In this document: in pieces, positions 15,045 through 23,781 of the stretch | Layout of the letters: every line of letters starts with the position of its first letter | How positions within the stretch are numbered: the stretch's first letter is position 1 | DNA from: Thiobacillus sp. 63-78 | Lineage (GTDB): Bacteria > Pseudomonadota > Gammaproteobacteria > Burkholderiales > Thiobacillaceae | DNA: 64,000 nt | Assembly (NCBI GenBank): GCA_001899765.1 | Contig: MKWM01000007.1 | Coordinates: 31,486 to 95,485, forward strand | Direction of reading: 5' to 3' | The notes under the pieces: model-generated | Told to the model about the DNA's origin: nothing | Databases searched by the model: none | What the model saw: only the letters and a program-made list of their open reading frames with translations | Translations under genes and position numbers: made by a program

Positions 15045-16032
15045 GAAAGTGTTCGTTTTCGAATACGTGACGGGAGGAGGCTTCGCCAGGATGGCGCTGC
15101 CCGGATTTTTACACGATGCCGAAGTCATGTGGCAAGCGCTGGTCGACGATCTCCGCGTCATCGACGGCGTGGAGGTGCTGACCCTGCGGGACGACCGCCT
15201 GGACCGCCAGCCCGCCCTGGACAAGGTGGAAATCCTCTACACGGAAGCCGGCCGCTTCAGGGAGGACTACCGGCATTGCCTCGCCGCATCCGATGCCGTA
15301 TGGGTGATCGCACCGGAAGAAGCCGGCATCCTCGAATCCCTGAACCGGGAGATCCTGATCGCCGGCAAACGCCTGCTGGGCTGCCAGCCCGACGCCGTGC
15401 GCATCGCCGCGAGCAAATTTGCCACCGCGCAGTGCCTGAGCCGTGCGGGCATCCCCGTGGCGCCCACGTTCACGTCAGCGTTGCGGATGCCGGCGACAGG
15501 CCCGGTGGTCGCCAAACCCGACGAGGGCGCCGGCTGCCAGGACACCCTGTACTTCCCCGACCGGGCCGCAGCCGGGGAATGGGCGCTGGGCAAGGACGGC
15601 GCAGGATTTGTTTTTCAACCCTATCTGCCGGGTGAGCCGCGCTCGCTTTCCGTGCTGTGCCATCCCGGCGGATGCCGGTTATTGTCGGTCAACAGGCAGC
15701 ACATCCGTCTGGCGGCGGGGCAACTGCACTTCCATGGCGTGACGACCAATGCGCTGCCCGATCGCGATGGCTGCCATGCCAGCCTGGCCCGGCGCGTGGC
15801 CGCGGCCATCCCGGGCCTGTGGGGCTACGTGGGCATCGACCTGATCGATACGGAAGACGGGCCGGTAATTCTGGAAGTGAACCCGCGCGTGACCGTGTCC
15901 TATGCCGGGATGCGTTCGGCGCTGGGCTTCAATCCCGCCGCGAGTGTGCTGGCGCTCCCTGACCCTCCGGCCCCGGGCGCATGGCCGCCCGCCGGTCCGC
16001 TGCGCGACGAGCGGATATCGCAATGTCCATGA
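15043..16032 (+). CDS. ATP-grasp protein of the H4MPT cluster (COG1821-like, Orf17 type)
   Basis: 329 residues. N-terminus MKVFVFEYVTGGGFARMALP is characteristic of the COG1821 ATP-grasp family shared by methanogens and methylotrophs. Central features include GKRLLGCQPDAVRIAASKFATAQ (the lysine that opens the ATP domain), VVAKPDEGAGCQDT (ATP-binding loop) and the late YVGIDLIDTEDGPVILEVNPRVTVSYAGMR with Mg-binding Glu/Asn. Archaeal relatives include MfnD, which ligates glutamate to tyramine in methanofuran synthesis, so a glutamate ligase for methylofuran is a reasonable guess. I start at ATG 15043, whose CATG also holds the opposite gene's start. It overlaps the next gene by 4-10 bp. Confidence 0.82.
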   Translation: MKVFVFEYVTGGGFARMALPGFLHDAEVMWQALVDDLRVIDGVEVLTLRDDRLDRQPALDKVEILYTEAGRFREDYRHCLAASDAVWVIAPEEAGILESLNREILIAGKRLLGCQPDAVRIAASKFATAQCLSRAGIPVAPTFTSALRMPATGPVVAKPDEGAGCQDTLYFPDRAAAGEWALGKDGAGFVFQPYLPGEPRSLSVLCHPGGCRLLSVNRQHIRLAAGQLHFHGVTTNALPDRDGCHASLARRVAAAIPGLWGYVGIDLIDTEDGPVILEVNPRVTVSYAGMRSALGFNPAASVLALPDPPAPGAWPPAGPLRDERISQCP

Positions 16033-17138
16033 ACGCCGCCGTGCACAAATCCTCCCTGGACGGCGCCCTGATCGGATGGGACGTCGGCGGCGCACATCTG
16101 AAAGCCGCGCGGATCGAACCCGATGACCGGCTCTCCGGCGTCTGGCTGGAACCCTGCCCGCTCTGGCGCAGCCTCGACCAGTTGCGCCAGGCCATCGACC
16201 GGATCGAAGCCGCGATGCCGGCAAACGGTGCCTGCGCGCATGCCGTCACCATGACCGGAGAAATGGTCGATCTGTTTGCGACACGGCAGGCCGGTGTACA
16301 GGCGCTGGCCGCCTTTCTGGATGAGCGCCTGGGGGCTGGCCGGGTATATTTTTACGCGGGCACCCATGGCTGGCTCGATGTCAGCCAGGCCCGCCAGCAT
16401 GCCGAGTGGGTCGCTTCCGCCAACTGGCATGCCACCGCGCATCTGATTTCGACCTGCGTCAGCGAGGCCCTGCTGATCGATATCGGCAGCACCACCACCG
16501 ACCTGATTCCCATCCGGAACGGCGCAGTGGCCACCTCCAGCAGCAGCGACCGCGAGCGCCTGTCGGCCGGCGAGCTCGTCTATACCGGCGTGGCCCGCAC
16601 ACCGGTCATGGCCCTCGCGAGCGAAGCGCCCGTGGCCGGGCATTTCACGCCGCTGATGGCGGAACATTTCGCAACCAGTTCGGATGTTTACCGGATCCTC
16701 GGACTGCTCCCGGACAAGGCCGATCTGCACGACACGGCGGACGGCGGCGCCAAGACGCAGGCGGCCAGCCGGGCACGCCTCGCCCGCATGGTCGGGCGGG
16801 ATGCCGCGGAACTGTCAGACCAGGCCTGGGCCGACCTGGCGGCCTGGTTTGCGGAGGCCCAGATGGCCCGCATCGGACGCGCAGCGCGGCAGGTATTGTC
16901 GCGCGAGCTGCTGGCCGCCACCGCCCCGGTGATCATCGCGGGCGTCGGCGGCTTCCTCGGCCCGCGGCTCGCTGCGCGGCTCGGGCGTCCGGTGATCAAT
17001 TTCTCGCAAATCCTGACACCGCACGCCCATCCGGATATGATTGACGAATGTGCGCCAGCGGTCGCGGTGGGGCGGCTGCTCGCCGCACAGCGCCCGCCCC
17101 GGAATCCTCACGCCCCTGCAGACACGCCATGCGGATAA
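16023..17138 (+). CDS. Hydantoinase/oxoprolinase-like protein of the H4MPT cluster (COG1548, Orf19 type)
   Basis: 371 residues with an actin/hexokinase-type ATPase fold signature: IGWDVGGAHLKAARIE (phosphate 1), EALLIDIGSTTTDLIPIRNG (phosphate 2) and PVIIAGVGGFLGPRLAARLG (adenosine loop). COG1548 proteins are found in methanogens and in bacteria with the H4MPT pathway and are needed for cofactor synthesis; archaeal homologues include MfnF, which builds the methanofuran core from a furan phosphate and tyramine-glutamate. A similar coupling step in methylofuran synthesis is the best guess. Two in-frame starts exist, ATG 16023 and ATG 16029; the latter forms an ATGA overlap with the stop of the ATP-grasp gene. 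It overlaps pabB by 10 bp. Confidence 0.83.
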   Translation: MSMNAAVHKSSLDGALIGWDVGGAHLKAARIEPDDRLSGVWLEPCPLWRSLDQLRQAIDRIEAAMPANGACAHAVTMTGEMVDLFATRQAGVQALAAFLDERLGAGRVYFYAGTHGWLDVSQARQHAEWVASANWHATAHLISTCVSEALLIDIGSTTTDLIPIRNGAVATSSSSDRERLSAGELVYTGVARTPVMALASEAPVAGHFTPLMAEHFATSSDVYRILGLLPDKADLHDTADGGAKTQAASRARLARMVGRDAAELSDQAWADLAAWFAEAQMARIGRAARQVLSRELLAATAPVIIAGVGGFLGPRLAARLGRPVINFSQILTPHAHPDMIDECAPAVAVGRLLAAQRPPRNPHAPADTPCG

Positions 17139-18520
17139 GCCCTCTCCCCTATCGTCCAGACAGTGCCGAATGCTTCGAGGCGATCGCCGACGAGCCGTGG
17201 GCGGTATTCCTGGACAGCGGGCGGCCGCACTCCACCCGGGGGCGCTTCGACATTCTGTCGGCCCGGCCCTACATCACCCTGGTGACCCGGGGCGGCATGA
17301 CCGAGATTCGCGAACGCGACCGGCCAACGCTTTCTCCGGCTGACCCGTTCGATCTGCTGCGCCATTATCTCGCCGCGGACGGCCAGCCCACGGAGCTTCC
17401 GTTCGTCGGCGGCGCGATCGGCTATTTTGGCTACGACCTCGCCCGCCGCATCGAACAACTACCCTGCCACGCGCGCGACGTCGAAGCCATTCCCGACATG
17501 GCGGTCGGCATCTACGACTGGGCGGTCGTCATCGACCACGTGCAGCGCGCCAGCTGGCTCGTCAGCGGCGGACGCGATCCCCGGACCGACGCCCGCTGGG
17601 ACGAACTGATCGCCCTGTTCAACGACACGCCGCATGCCACGCCCCGACCTCCCTTCCGGGTCGGCCCGGTCACCTGCAATTTCACGCCCGACAGCTACCG
17701 CCAGGCATTCTCCCAGGTCCAGCGCTATATCCGCGCCGGCGACTGCTACCAGGTCAACCTGGCCCAGCGCTTTGTCGCCGAAGCTCACGGCGATCACTGG
17801 CTGGGATACCAGACGCTGCGCCGCCTCAATCCGGCACCGTATTCGGCCTATCTCAATTTCCCGGGGGCGCGCATCCTCTCCTCTTCGCCGGAACGTTTTC
17901 TGGAAGTGAAGCAGGGGCGTGTGGAAACCAAGCCGATCAAGGGCACGCGCCCCCGCGCCGCCGCGCCCGAGGCAGATTCGGCGCTGGCCCGCGAATTGCG
18001 CGACAGCCTCAAGGACCGTGCGGAAAACCTGATGATCGTCGATCTGCTGCGCAACGATCTGGGTAAGGTATGCCAGGCGGGATCGGTCGCCGTGCCGAAG
18101 CTGTTCGAGGTCGAGAGCTTCACCACCGTGCACCATCTGGTCAGCACGGTCACCGGTCGTCTTGACGATGGCATCGATGCGGTGGGGCTGTTGCGCGCGG
18201 CCTTCCCCGGAGGCTCCATCACCGGGGCGCCAAAAATCCGCGCCATGGAAATCATCGAGGAACTCGAGCCGAACCGGCGCGGCATCTACTGCGGCGCCAT
18301 CGGCTGGCTGGGATTCAACGGCGACATGGACACCAACATCGCTATCCGCACCATGGTCGGCTCGGATCAGTCGTTGCGCTTCTGGGCGGGCGGCGGCCTG
18401 GTCGCCGACTCGCGCGCGGACGACGAATATCAGGAGTGTCTCGACAAGGCGTCGGCGATGCTGCGGCTGACGCGGGAATGCGGCGGCCACCTGGAAGGGG
18501 AGCAATGCTCGGAGTCGTGA
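17129..18520 (+). CDS. pabB: Aminodeoxychorismate synthase component I (PabB)
   Basis: 463 residues, chorismate-binding enzyme. Makes 4-amino-4-deoxychorismate, the precursor of p-aminobenzoate used by both folate and H4MPT synthesis. The discriminating motif is PIKGTRPR: lysine here marks PabB, where anthranilate synthase has alanine (PIAGT). Other blocks: QRYIRAGDCYQVNLAQRF, LSSSPERFLEV, ENLMIVDLLRNDLGKV, AAFPGGSITGAPK and RGIYCGAIGWLGFNG. No PabA or PabC domain is fused or adjacent, so the glutaminase and lyase must be elsewhere. The ATG at 17129 overlaps the Orf19-type gene; the frame continues upstream to 17048 but only through that gene. Its presence in the operon ties p-aminobenzoate supply to RFAP synthase (6637-7623). 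Confidence 0.93.
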   Translation: MRISPLPYRPDSAECFEAIADEPWAVFLDSGRPHSTRGRFDILSARPYITLVTRGGMTEIRERDRPTLSPADPFDLLRHYLAADGQPTELPFVGGAIGYFGYDLARRIEQLPCHARDVEAIPDMAVGIYDWAVVIDHVQRASWLVSGGRDPRTDARWDELIALFNDTPHATPRPPFRVGPVTCNFTPDSYRQAFSQVQRYIRAGDCYQVNLAQRFVAEAHGDHWLGYQTLRRLNPAPYSAYLNFPGARILSSSPERFLEVKQGRVETKPIKGTRPRAAAPEADSALARELRDSLKDRAENLMIVDLLRNDLGKVCQAGSVAVPKLFEVESFTTVHHLVSTVTGRLDDGIDAVGLLRAAFPGGSITGAPKIRAMEIIEELEPNRRGIYCGAIGWLGFNGDMDTNIAIRTMVGSDQSLRFWAGGGLVADSRADDEYQECLDKASAMLRLTRECGGHLEGEQCSES

Positions 18521-19086
18521 AGCTGGGCGGCAGCCTGCATGGCGTGCCCGGGCTGGCAAACTGTCTCGACGCGCTGGCCCGCGCGGACCAGGAAATCGTG
18601 CTGGTGCCCGGGGGCGGCCCCTTTGCCGACACCGTACGCCTGACCCAGAAACGATACGGGATCAGCGATGCCGCCGCGCATCATATGGCCATGCTCGCCA
18701 TGGAGCAGTATGCCCACCTGTTATGCGACCTGAAACCGGGCCTGGTTCCCGCCGACAGCCCGGACACGATCGATCGCGCGCTCAGGCAGGGACTCACGCC
18801 CGTCTGGCTGCCCTCCGGAATGTGCCGGCAGGCGCCCGACATCCCGCAAGACTGGTCCGTATCGTCCGACAGCCTGGCAGCCTGGCTGGCGATCCGGCTG
18901 TCGGCCGCCAGCCTCACCCTGATCAAGTATGAACATCCGGCCGACACCGACCCCACCGCCATGGCCGCGGCGGGATGGGTCGACGAAACCTTCCCTGCTT
19001 TTGCCCGCCGGTTCGGCGGAACCTTGCATGTGCTGGGTGTCCATGAGATCTGCGCCATGGCAACCCGGCTGCCCCAGACTGCCTGA
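18505..19086 (+). CDS. Amino-acid-kinase-fold protein of the H4MPT cluster (COG2054, Orf20/MfnE type)
   Basis: 193 residues. N-terminal GVVKLGGSLHGVPG and IVLVPGGGPFADTVR are the phosphate-binding loops of the aspartokinase/uridylate-kinase fold. The archaeal relative MfnE phosphorylates 5-(aminomethyl)furan-3-yl-methyl phosphate to the diphosphate in methanofuran synthesis, so the matching step in methylofuran synthesis is likely, working with MfnB (49078-49812). The start ATG 18505 has a strong GGAAGGGGAG ribosome site and overlaps pabB by 16 bp. The late block TLIKYEHPADTD replaces the usual kinase DGV/TDVDG region. Confidence 0.82.
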   Translation: MLGVVKLGGSLHGVPGLANCLDALARADQEIVLVPGGGPFADTVRLTQKRYGISDAAAHHMAMLAMEQYAHLLCDLKPGLVPADSPDTIDRALRQGLTPVWLPSGMCRQAPDIPQDWSVSSDSLAAWLAIRLSAASLTLIKYEHPADTDPTAMAAAGWVDETFPAFARRFGGTLHVLGVHEICAMATRLPQTA

Positions 19087-19093
19087 TACAGGA

Positions 19094-19708
19094 ATGAACA
19101 TGAGCGAAGGGCGCGTACGCAATGGGCCAGGCCGGACGCACGTCGGGAACGTGCCGTGCCTCCTGCTCGCCATGTCCCTCTGGATGAGCGCCGCGGGTGC
19201 GACCGAAACGAGCCGCGATGCCGAAACCGGTCTGGAAAGCTGGCAGGCCGACACGCATGGCATCCAGGTCCGCCTGACGCAGATCAGCCCCGATCAGGCA
19301 CGGGCCTTCTACCAGGCGCGCGGCTTTACCCCGGAACAGGCGGAAGACTATGCGTCCCGCTGCGTCTTCATGACGGTGGTCCGCAATATCGGCACGCTCC
19401 CGATCGAACATCGCCTGTCCGACTGGCGTTATGTCGTCGGCGATGGCCCGCCCCGCACCCTGCGCGGCAAGGCGGAATGGGACGCGGTATGGGTTCGTCG
19501 CGGCGTGGCGGAAGCCGCCCGGATCGCATTCGACTGGGCCCAGTTCCCCTCGACCCAGACCTTTCACGCGGGCGACTGGAACCAGGGCATGACCACCTAC
19601 CCGCTTCCGCGCGGCAGCCGTTTCAACCTGATCGTCAACTGGCACGCCGGTGACGCGGAACGCCGAACAACACTCGAAAATGTGAGGTGTGCAGATGAAA
19701 CTCCGTAG
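19094..19708 (+). CDS. Exported protein of unknown function
   Basis: 204 residues (ATG 19094; a second in-frame ATG at 19100) with a Sec signal: GRTHVGNVPCLLLAMSLWMSAAGA-TET, cleavage expected near residue 36. The mature part has no motif I know: SWQADTHGIQVRLTQISPDQ, FYQARGFTPEQAEDYASRCVFMTVVRNIG and YPLPRGSRFNLIVNW. The shape suggests a small periplasmic domain of the immunoglobulin type, one cysteine in the middle and one at the end. It overlaps the TlpA-like gene by 14 bp and follows the kinase by 7 bp, so it belongs to the same transcript. The pairing with a thioredoxin suggests a joint periplasmic redox or copper-handling job. Confidence 0.7.
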   Translation: MNMSEGRVRNGPGRTHVGNVPCLLLAMSLWMSAAGATETSRDAETGLESWQADTHGIQVRLTQISPDQARAFYQARGFTPEQAEDYASRCVFMTVVRNIGTLPIEHRLSDWRYVVGDGPPRTLRGKAEWDAVWVRRGVAEAARIAFDWAQFPSTQTFHAGDWNQGMTTYPLPRGSRFNLIVNWHAGDAERRTTLENVRCADETP

Positions 19709-20225
19709 CATGATGGGCGTCTTGCTCATGACAGCCGGCATGGCGGCGTTGGCCGCAGACCTGCCGCCCCTGTCCCATAGCCTGACCGCGCAGGCCGCCC
19801 AAACACCCGCCCCGATGCTGGCCCTGAAGGATCTCGATGACCAGCCTCACGATCTGGGCAGCCTCAAGGGAAAGGTCGTCCTGGTCAATTTCTGGGCGAC
19901 CTGGTGCCCGCCCTGCCGCCGCGAAATGCCGTCCATGGAGCGCCTCGCACACAATCTGGCCGACGCTCCGTTCGTCGTGCTTGCGGTGAACATCGGCGAA
20001 GACGCCGATACCATTCACACCTTCCTCAGTCAGCTGGATGCGGCGCCTTCGTTTTCCATCCTGCTCGATCCCCATGCCCGGCTCATGAAAACCTGGAAAA
20101 TCTCCGGACTGCCCACGACCTACCTGATCGATCCGCAGGGGCGTATCGCTTACAGCGCAGTGGGGGGCCGCGAATTCGATCATCCGGAAATCGAACGCCA
20201 GGTGCGCGCCCTGCTCAAACCCTAG
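19695..20225 (+). CDS. TlpA-like periplasmic thioredoxin
   Basis: 176 residues with a signal or anchor helix (MMGVLLMTAGMAALAADL) and one thioredoxin-like domain of the TlpA/ResA class: VVLVNFWATWCPPCRREMPS carries the CPPC active site, and SGLPTTYLIDPQGRIAYSAVGG has the cis-proline. Such proteins reduce disulfides in the periplasm, often for cytochrome c or copper-centre assembly. ATG 19695 is preceded by GAGGTG. Last 14 bp of the exported-protein gene overlap its start. No cytochrome maturation gene is nearby, so the client is unknown; the co-transcribed exported protein is the first candidate. Confidence 0.88.
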   Translation: MKLRSMMGVLLMTAGMAALAADLPPLSHSLTAQAAQTPAPMLALKDLDDQPHDLGSLKGKVVLVNFWATWCPPCRREMPSMERLAHNLADAPFVVLAVNIGEDADTIHTFLSQLDAAPSFSILLDPHARLMKTWKISGLPTTYLIDPQGRIAYSAVGGREFDHPEIERQVRALLKP

Positions 20226-20252
20226 GGCGTGTTCACACGTCCCGGAAGTCCC

Positions 20253-21623
20253 ATGCCATTCGACCGGGAAAGCCTGGCCCTGCTGGACGAAGCCCTGGCC
20301 GTCCTGGCGGATGGCTTTCGCCACCTTCCCGACGTGCCGCGGACCGCTCGCATGAGCGAACTGCGCGAACCCCTGCTCGCCGCTGCCCGCCGGCTGCAGG
20401 ACAACGCGCCCTACCATCATCCGCTCTACGTCGGGCACATGCAGAAGCCGCCGCACCCTGTCGCGCGGCTGGCCTACACGCTGGCCCTCTGGCTCAATCC
20501 GAACAATCACGCCTACGATGGCGGGCGCGCCAGTTCAGTCATGGAACGGGAAGCCATCGGCGAAATCGCGCGCATGGTCGGCTGGACGTCCAGTCAGGGA
20601 CATCTGTGCAGCGGCGGCACGCTGGCCAATTTCGAGGCGCTCTGGGTCGCGCGCGAACTGCATCCCGGCAAGGGCATCGTCGCGTCCAGCCAGGCCCACT
20701 ACACCCACGAACGCCTGTCCGGCGTGCTTGGCGTATCGTTCCGCGCCATTGCGACCGATGCAAGGGGACGCATGGACCCCGCCGCGCTGGAAGACGCCTT
20801 GCAGGACGGCACGATCGGCACCGTGGTCGTCACCCTGGGCACGACCGCCAGCGGCGCCGTCGATCCGCTCGAGCGGATCCTCGCCCTGCGCGCGCGCCAC
20901 GCCTTCCGGATTCATGTCGACGCCGCTTACGGCGGTTACTTTACGCTGGCCGACAACCTGGACGCCGACACCCGGCAGGCGTTCAATTGCGTGGCGCAGG
21001 CCGACTCCATCGCCATCGATCCTCACAAGCACGGCCTCCAGCCCTATGGCTGCGGCTGCGTGCTGTTCCGCGACCCCGCCGTCCGGCGCCACTACCGCCA
21101 TGACTCGCCCTATACCTACCTGAGTTCGGACGATCCGCATCTGGGCGAGATTTCCCTGGAATGCTCCCGCCCGGGCGCCGCCGCCGTGGCGCTGTGGGCC
21201 ACCCAGCGCCTGCTGCCGCTGGTGGCCGGCGGCACCTTCGCGCAAGACCTGGCGGCCGGCCGCATGGCCGCCCTGGCCCTGCATCGCGCCCTGGCCGCGG
21301 ACACGCGTTTCGCTCCGCTCTCCCCGCCCCAGCTCGACATCGTGGTCTGGGCCGTCCGGGCCGACACCGCCAGTCAGGCTTCACTGCGCGCACGCGCGCT
21401 GCATGCCGCGGCCGCAAAACACGACCTGCACCTGTCTCTCGTCGCGCTCCCCCAGGCCATGCTCGAACCCCACGATCCCGTCCGTGCATGGGATGCGGAA
21501 ACCATCGTCTGTCTGCGCGCCTGCGTGATGAAACCCGAACATCGCGAATGGATGAGCGGGATTCTGGCCCGTCTGGATGCCGCCGCCCGGGCCACCGGAC
21601 AGGAATCCCCGCAAAGCCGGTGA
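20253..21623 (+). CDS. PLP-dependent group II decarboxylase (MfnA/tyrosine-decarboxylase-like)
   Basis: 456 residues, glutamate/tyrosine decarboxylase family. Visible: LCSGGTLANFEAL (cofactor phosphate), HVDAAYGGYFTLAD with the Asp that binds the pyridine nitrogen, and SIAIDPHKHGLQPYGCG with the Schiff-base lysine. In methanogens MfnA makes tyramine for methanofuran. Position 28 bp behind the TlpA gene at the end of the C1 cluster suggests a role in methylofuran synthesis here, but substrate choice (Tyr, Asp or another) cannot be read from these motifs. ATG 20253 has a GGAAG ribosome site; a GTG at 20229 in frame is possible and would add eight residues. Confidence 0.82.
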   Translation: MPFDRESLALLDEALAVLADGFRHLPDVPRTARMSELREPLLAAARRLQDNAPYHHPLYVGHMQKPPHPVARLAYTLALWLNPNNHAYDGGRASSVMEREAIGEIARMVGWTSSQGHLCSGGTLANFEALWVARELHPGKGIVASSQAHYTHERLSGVLGVSFRAIATDARGRMDPAALEDALQDGTIGTVVVTLGTTASGAVDPLERILALRARHAFRIHVDAAYGGYFTLADNLDADTRQAFNCVAQADSIAIDPHKHGLQPYGCGCVLFRDPAVRRHYRHDSPYTYLSSDDPHLGEISLECSRPGAAAVALWATQRLLPLVAGGTFAQDLAAGRMAALALHRALAADTRFAPLSPPQLDIVVWAVRADTASQASLRARALHAAAAKHDLHLSLVALPQAMLEPHDPVRAWDAETIVCLRACVMKPEHREWMSGILARLDAAARATGQESPQSR

Positions 21624-21870
21624 ATCGCTGTTCACCGCCCACGGCGATCGGGCTGATTCCATCCGCCGTGCGGACCACCCTGCAACTAACAGATGAATCC
21701 CTGTCCAAGGACTTGTTCCTGGCCTGAACGGCCTGTCAACAGAGGCTGAAACGAGTCGGTTCGAAGCCATGCCCGTCCCAGGGCCGGAGGGATCGACGCG
21801 ACCCGTTCAACGCGCACGTTCATGCGGGGGCGCCCATCATTCAACGTCATTCCGGTACCCGAGGTCATCG

Positions 21871-22725
21871 ATGCCCTGCAATCATGAAGTTCTCAAGGCA
21901 GTCCCGCTGTTCACCCTGCTCGATGAAGAAGAGCTGGCGGTACTCGCCAGCCAGGTCGAGCTGCGCAGTTTTGCGCCCCGCCAGCGCATCTACAAGATTG
22001 GCGATCCCAGCGCGCATGCCTTCGTCATGGTCTCCGGTTCGGTCCAGATCACAACCATCGACGAGGATAACCAGGTCGTAAAGCTGAGCATGCCGATTCA
22101 TGGCGAGGTGTTCGGTTTTGCATCGATGCTGGCGCAGACGCCGCACCAGACCAACGCCACCGCGACCGAGGCGACTGAATGCATCGAGGTGGGGCTGGAT
22201 GACATCACCATCCTGCTCAGAAAAAAACCGGATGCGGGGCTGGCCCTGATGACCGTCATGGGCAAGCAGTATCATGCGGCGGAAAGGCTGGTCCGCCTGC
22301 GCGCCGCGCGCAACCCGAACGACGTGATCGAGGAATCGGAAACGCTGAGTGAACGGGTGGCCGACATGGTGGCCTCCTTCGGCGGTTCCTGGACCTTCAT
22401 CATCGCCTTTGGCCTGATCCTGGCCGTGTATTCGACGATCAACGTCGAGCTGGGCAGCCGGGCGTGGGACCCCTACCCGTTCATCCTGCTCAATCTGTTT
22501 CTTTCGATGCTGGCCGCCATCCAGGCCCCCATCATCATGATGAGCCAGAATCGCCAGGACAAGAAAGACCGCCTGCGGAGCGAGCTCGATTTTGATGTCA
22601 ATCGGCGGGCACACGTGGAAATCCAGGGCCTCGCCCACCGGATCAACCTGTTGCACGACAGGATCGACGATGTGGACGAATTGATCCGCCAGTCCGATGG
22701 CGTCCCATCGTCTGAAAACGCCTGA
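21871..22725 (+). CDS. Cyclic-nucleotide-binding and DUF1003 membrane protein
   Basis: 284 residues. Residues ~10-130 are a cNMP-binding (CRP-type) domain: VPLFTLLDEEELAVLASQVE, FAPRQRIYKIGD and VKLSMPIHGEVFGFASML with the phosphate-binding cassette GEVFGFAS. The remainder matches DUF1003: ERVADMVASFGGSWTFI, two transmembrane helices (FIIAFGLILAVYSTI and YPFILLNLFLSMLAAIQAPI), then SQNRQDKKDRLRSELDFDVN and a helical tail. It lacks a DNA-binding domain, so it is a membrane sensor or channel-like protein, not a transcription factor. GAGGT stands 5 nt before ATG 21871. The 247 bp before it show no gene. Confidence 0.85.
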   Translation: MPCNHEVLKAVPLFTLLDEEELAVLASQVELRSFAPRQRIYKIGDPSAHAFVMVSGSVQITTIDEDNQVVKLSMPIHGEVFGFASMLAQTPHQTNATATEATECIEVGLDDITILLRKKPDAGLALMTVMGKQYHAAERLVRLRAARNPNDVIEESETLSERVADMVASFGGSWTFIIAFGLILAVYSTINVELGSRAWDPYPFILLNLFLSMLAAIQAPIIMMSQNRQDKKDRLRSELDFDVNRRAHVEIQGLAHRINLLHDRIDDVDELIRQSDGVPSSENA

Positions 22726-22762
22726 AATCCAGGCCGCATCCGCCCGTTTCACTCCAGCGGCG

Positions 22763-23128
22763 TCATGGAAATACGCCCGGAGGGGTGGGCGACACCGGCC
22801 GCCACCCGCCCGGACAGGACGCCACATAGGGATAGTAGCCCTTCGGCGCTTCACAGTAATACCAGGATGGCCCAGGCTGCACGGCGGACTGCAGGGCGGA
22901 GGGCTGCTGGATGATGAGTGGCTGCGGATCGTAGGATCGATACGGCAACGTGGCCATCGCGGCCAGCGGCGGCACGATCCACCACCACGGCACGCCCCTG
23001 CCGTAATGGCCACCGTAATGACCACCGTAATGGCCGCCGTAGCCCCGATGATCCGCGAGCGAAATCTGCGGGATGGCCATCAGCAAGGCAGCCAGAATCA
23101 CGACGCTCACCCCTTTATTGCATGCCAT
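22763..23128 (-). CDS. Small exported protein with Gly-His-Tyr repeats and a WYYC motif
   Basis: 121 residues: signal peptide (VVILAALLMAIPQISLA-DH), a GGHYGGHYGGHYG repeat coded by a 12-bp DNA repeat near 23003-23043, a hydrophobic stretch WWWIVPPLAAMATLPY, a QPLIIQQP block, and a C-terminal domain SWYYCEAPKGYYPYVASCPGGW ending in a Pro-rich tail. The two cysteines frame the conserved end. The same design (WYYC-xn-YYPYV-xn-C) recurs in the gene at 23782-24243, so these are paralogues. The repeat could bind metal through histidines. Unknown function, presumably in the envelope. Confidence 0.75.
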   Translation of the reverse strand: MACNKGVSVVILAALLMAIPQISLADHRGYGGHYGGHYGGHYGRGVPWWWIVPPLAAMATLPYRSYDPQPLIIQQPSALQSAVQPGPSWYYCEAPKGYYPYVASCPGGWRPVSPTPPGVFP

Positions 23129-23178
23129 GTCATTGCTCCTGTCGGTGGATGCCGTACCACGACTGCCTGCCCCCGCTG

Positions 23179-23757
23179 TCAGTACCCTGGCGGAGGCGGA
23201 GGCGGAATAGACCCGGGCGGCGGAGGCGGAATGGATCCGGGCGGCGGACTCTGCAGGATCACGGTCGGCGGCGGCTGATAGACCGTCAGCGGCCGTCCAT
23301 AGCGGTAGTAAGTCGTGGTGGGCGCGCCATAAAACTGCGGGATCTGGTTACCCTTGGCGTACATGCACTGCTGGTAGGCAATGTCGTATCGACGCTGGGC
23401 GTTGTACTGGACACCGCTGGCGTTGCCCGTACCGACCGCCGACCCGATCAGGAGGCCGGCGCCCGCACCGCCCGCTGCGCCGCGATGACCGCCCAGCAGG
23501 GCACCGGCGGCGGCGCCTACAACCGTTCCCGCAGCCGCGCCGGACACCACGTTGCCGGCTCCGGCATCGGTGACCCGGGTGCCGATCGATTCGTCCGCAT
23601 AGGCCCGGCAGACGCGTTCATCGGCCACGAATTGTTCAAAGCTCTTGCCAACACCGGGCATCACGGCCACGTTCGGTCCCTGGGGAACCGTCGCGCACCC
23701 GGCCAGGACCAGCAGGGCCAGAACCGGAACTCCGCTCTTCCAGAAAACTGTCTTCAT
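23179..23757 (-). CDS. Glycine-zipper lipoprotein
   Basis: 192 residues. Lipobox LVLAGC puts the lipidated cysteine at residue 21. A glycine-zipper region follows (GNVVSGAAAGTVVGAAAGALLGGHRGAAGGAGAGLLIG in sections), typical of outer-membrane-associated proteins, then NAQRRYDIAYQQCMYAKGN, a YMGB/Rickettsia-17kDa-like tail with a cysteine. The C-terminus is a run of proline repeats (PPPGSIPPPPPGSI). It lies between two WYYC-type exported proteins on the same strand, with 21-50 bp gaps, so the three probably form an envelope operon. Confidence 0.82.
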   Translation of the reverse strand: MKTVFWKSGVPVLALLVLAGCATVPQGPNVAVMPGVGKSFEQFVADERVCRAYADESIGTRVTDAGAGNVVSGAAAGTVVGAAAGALLGGHRGAAGGAGAGLLIGSAVGTGNASGVQYNAQRRYDIAYQQCMYAKGNQIPQFYGAPTTTYYRYGRPLTVYQPPPTVILQSPPPGSIPPPPPGSIPPPPPPGY

Positions 23758-23781
23758 GATGATTCTCTCGCACGCTCCGGG

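Noticed and set aside
6637..21623. The C1 cluster as a recent genomic island
   Set aside because: Base composition and tight operon packing look like the flanks, and there is no integrase, tRNA or direct repeat at its ends.
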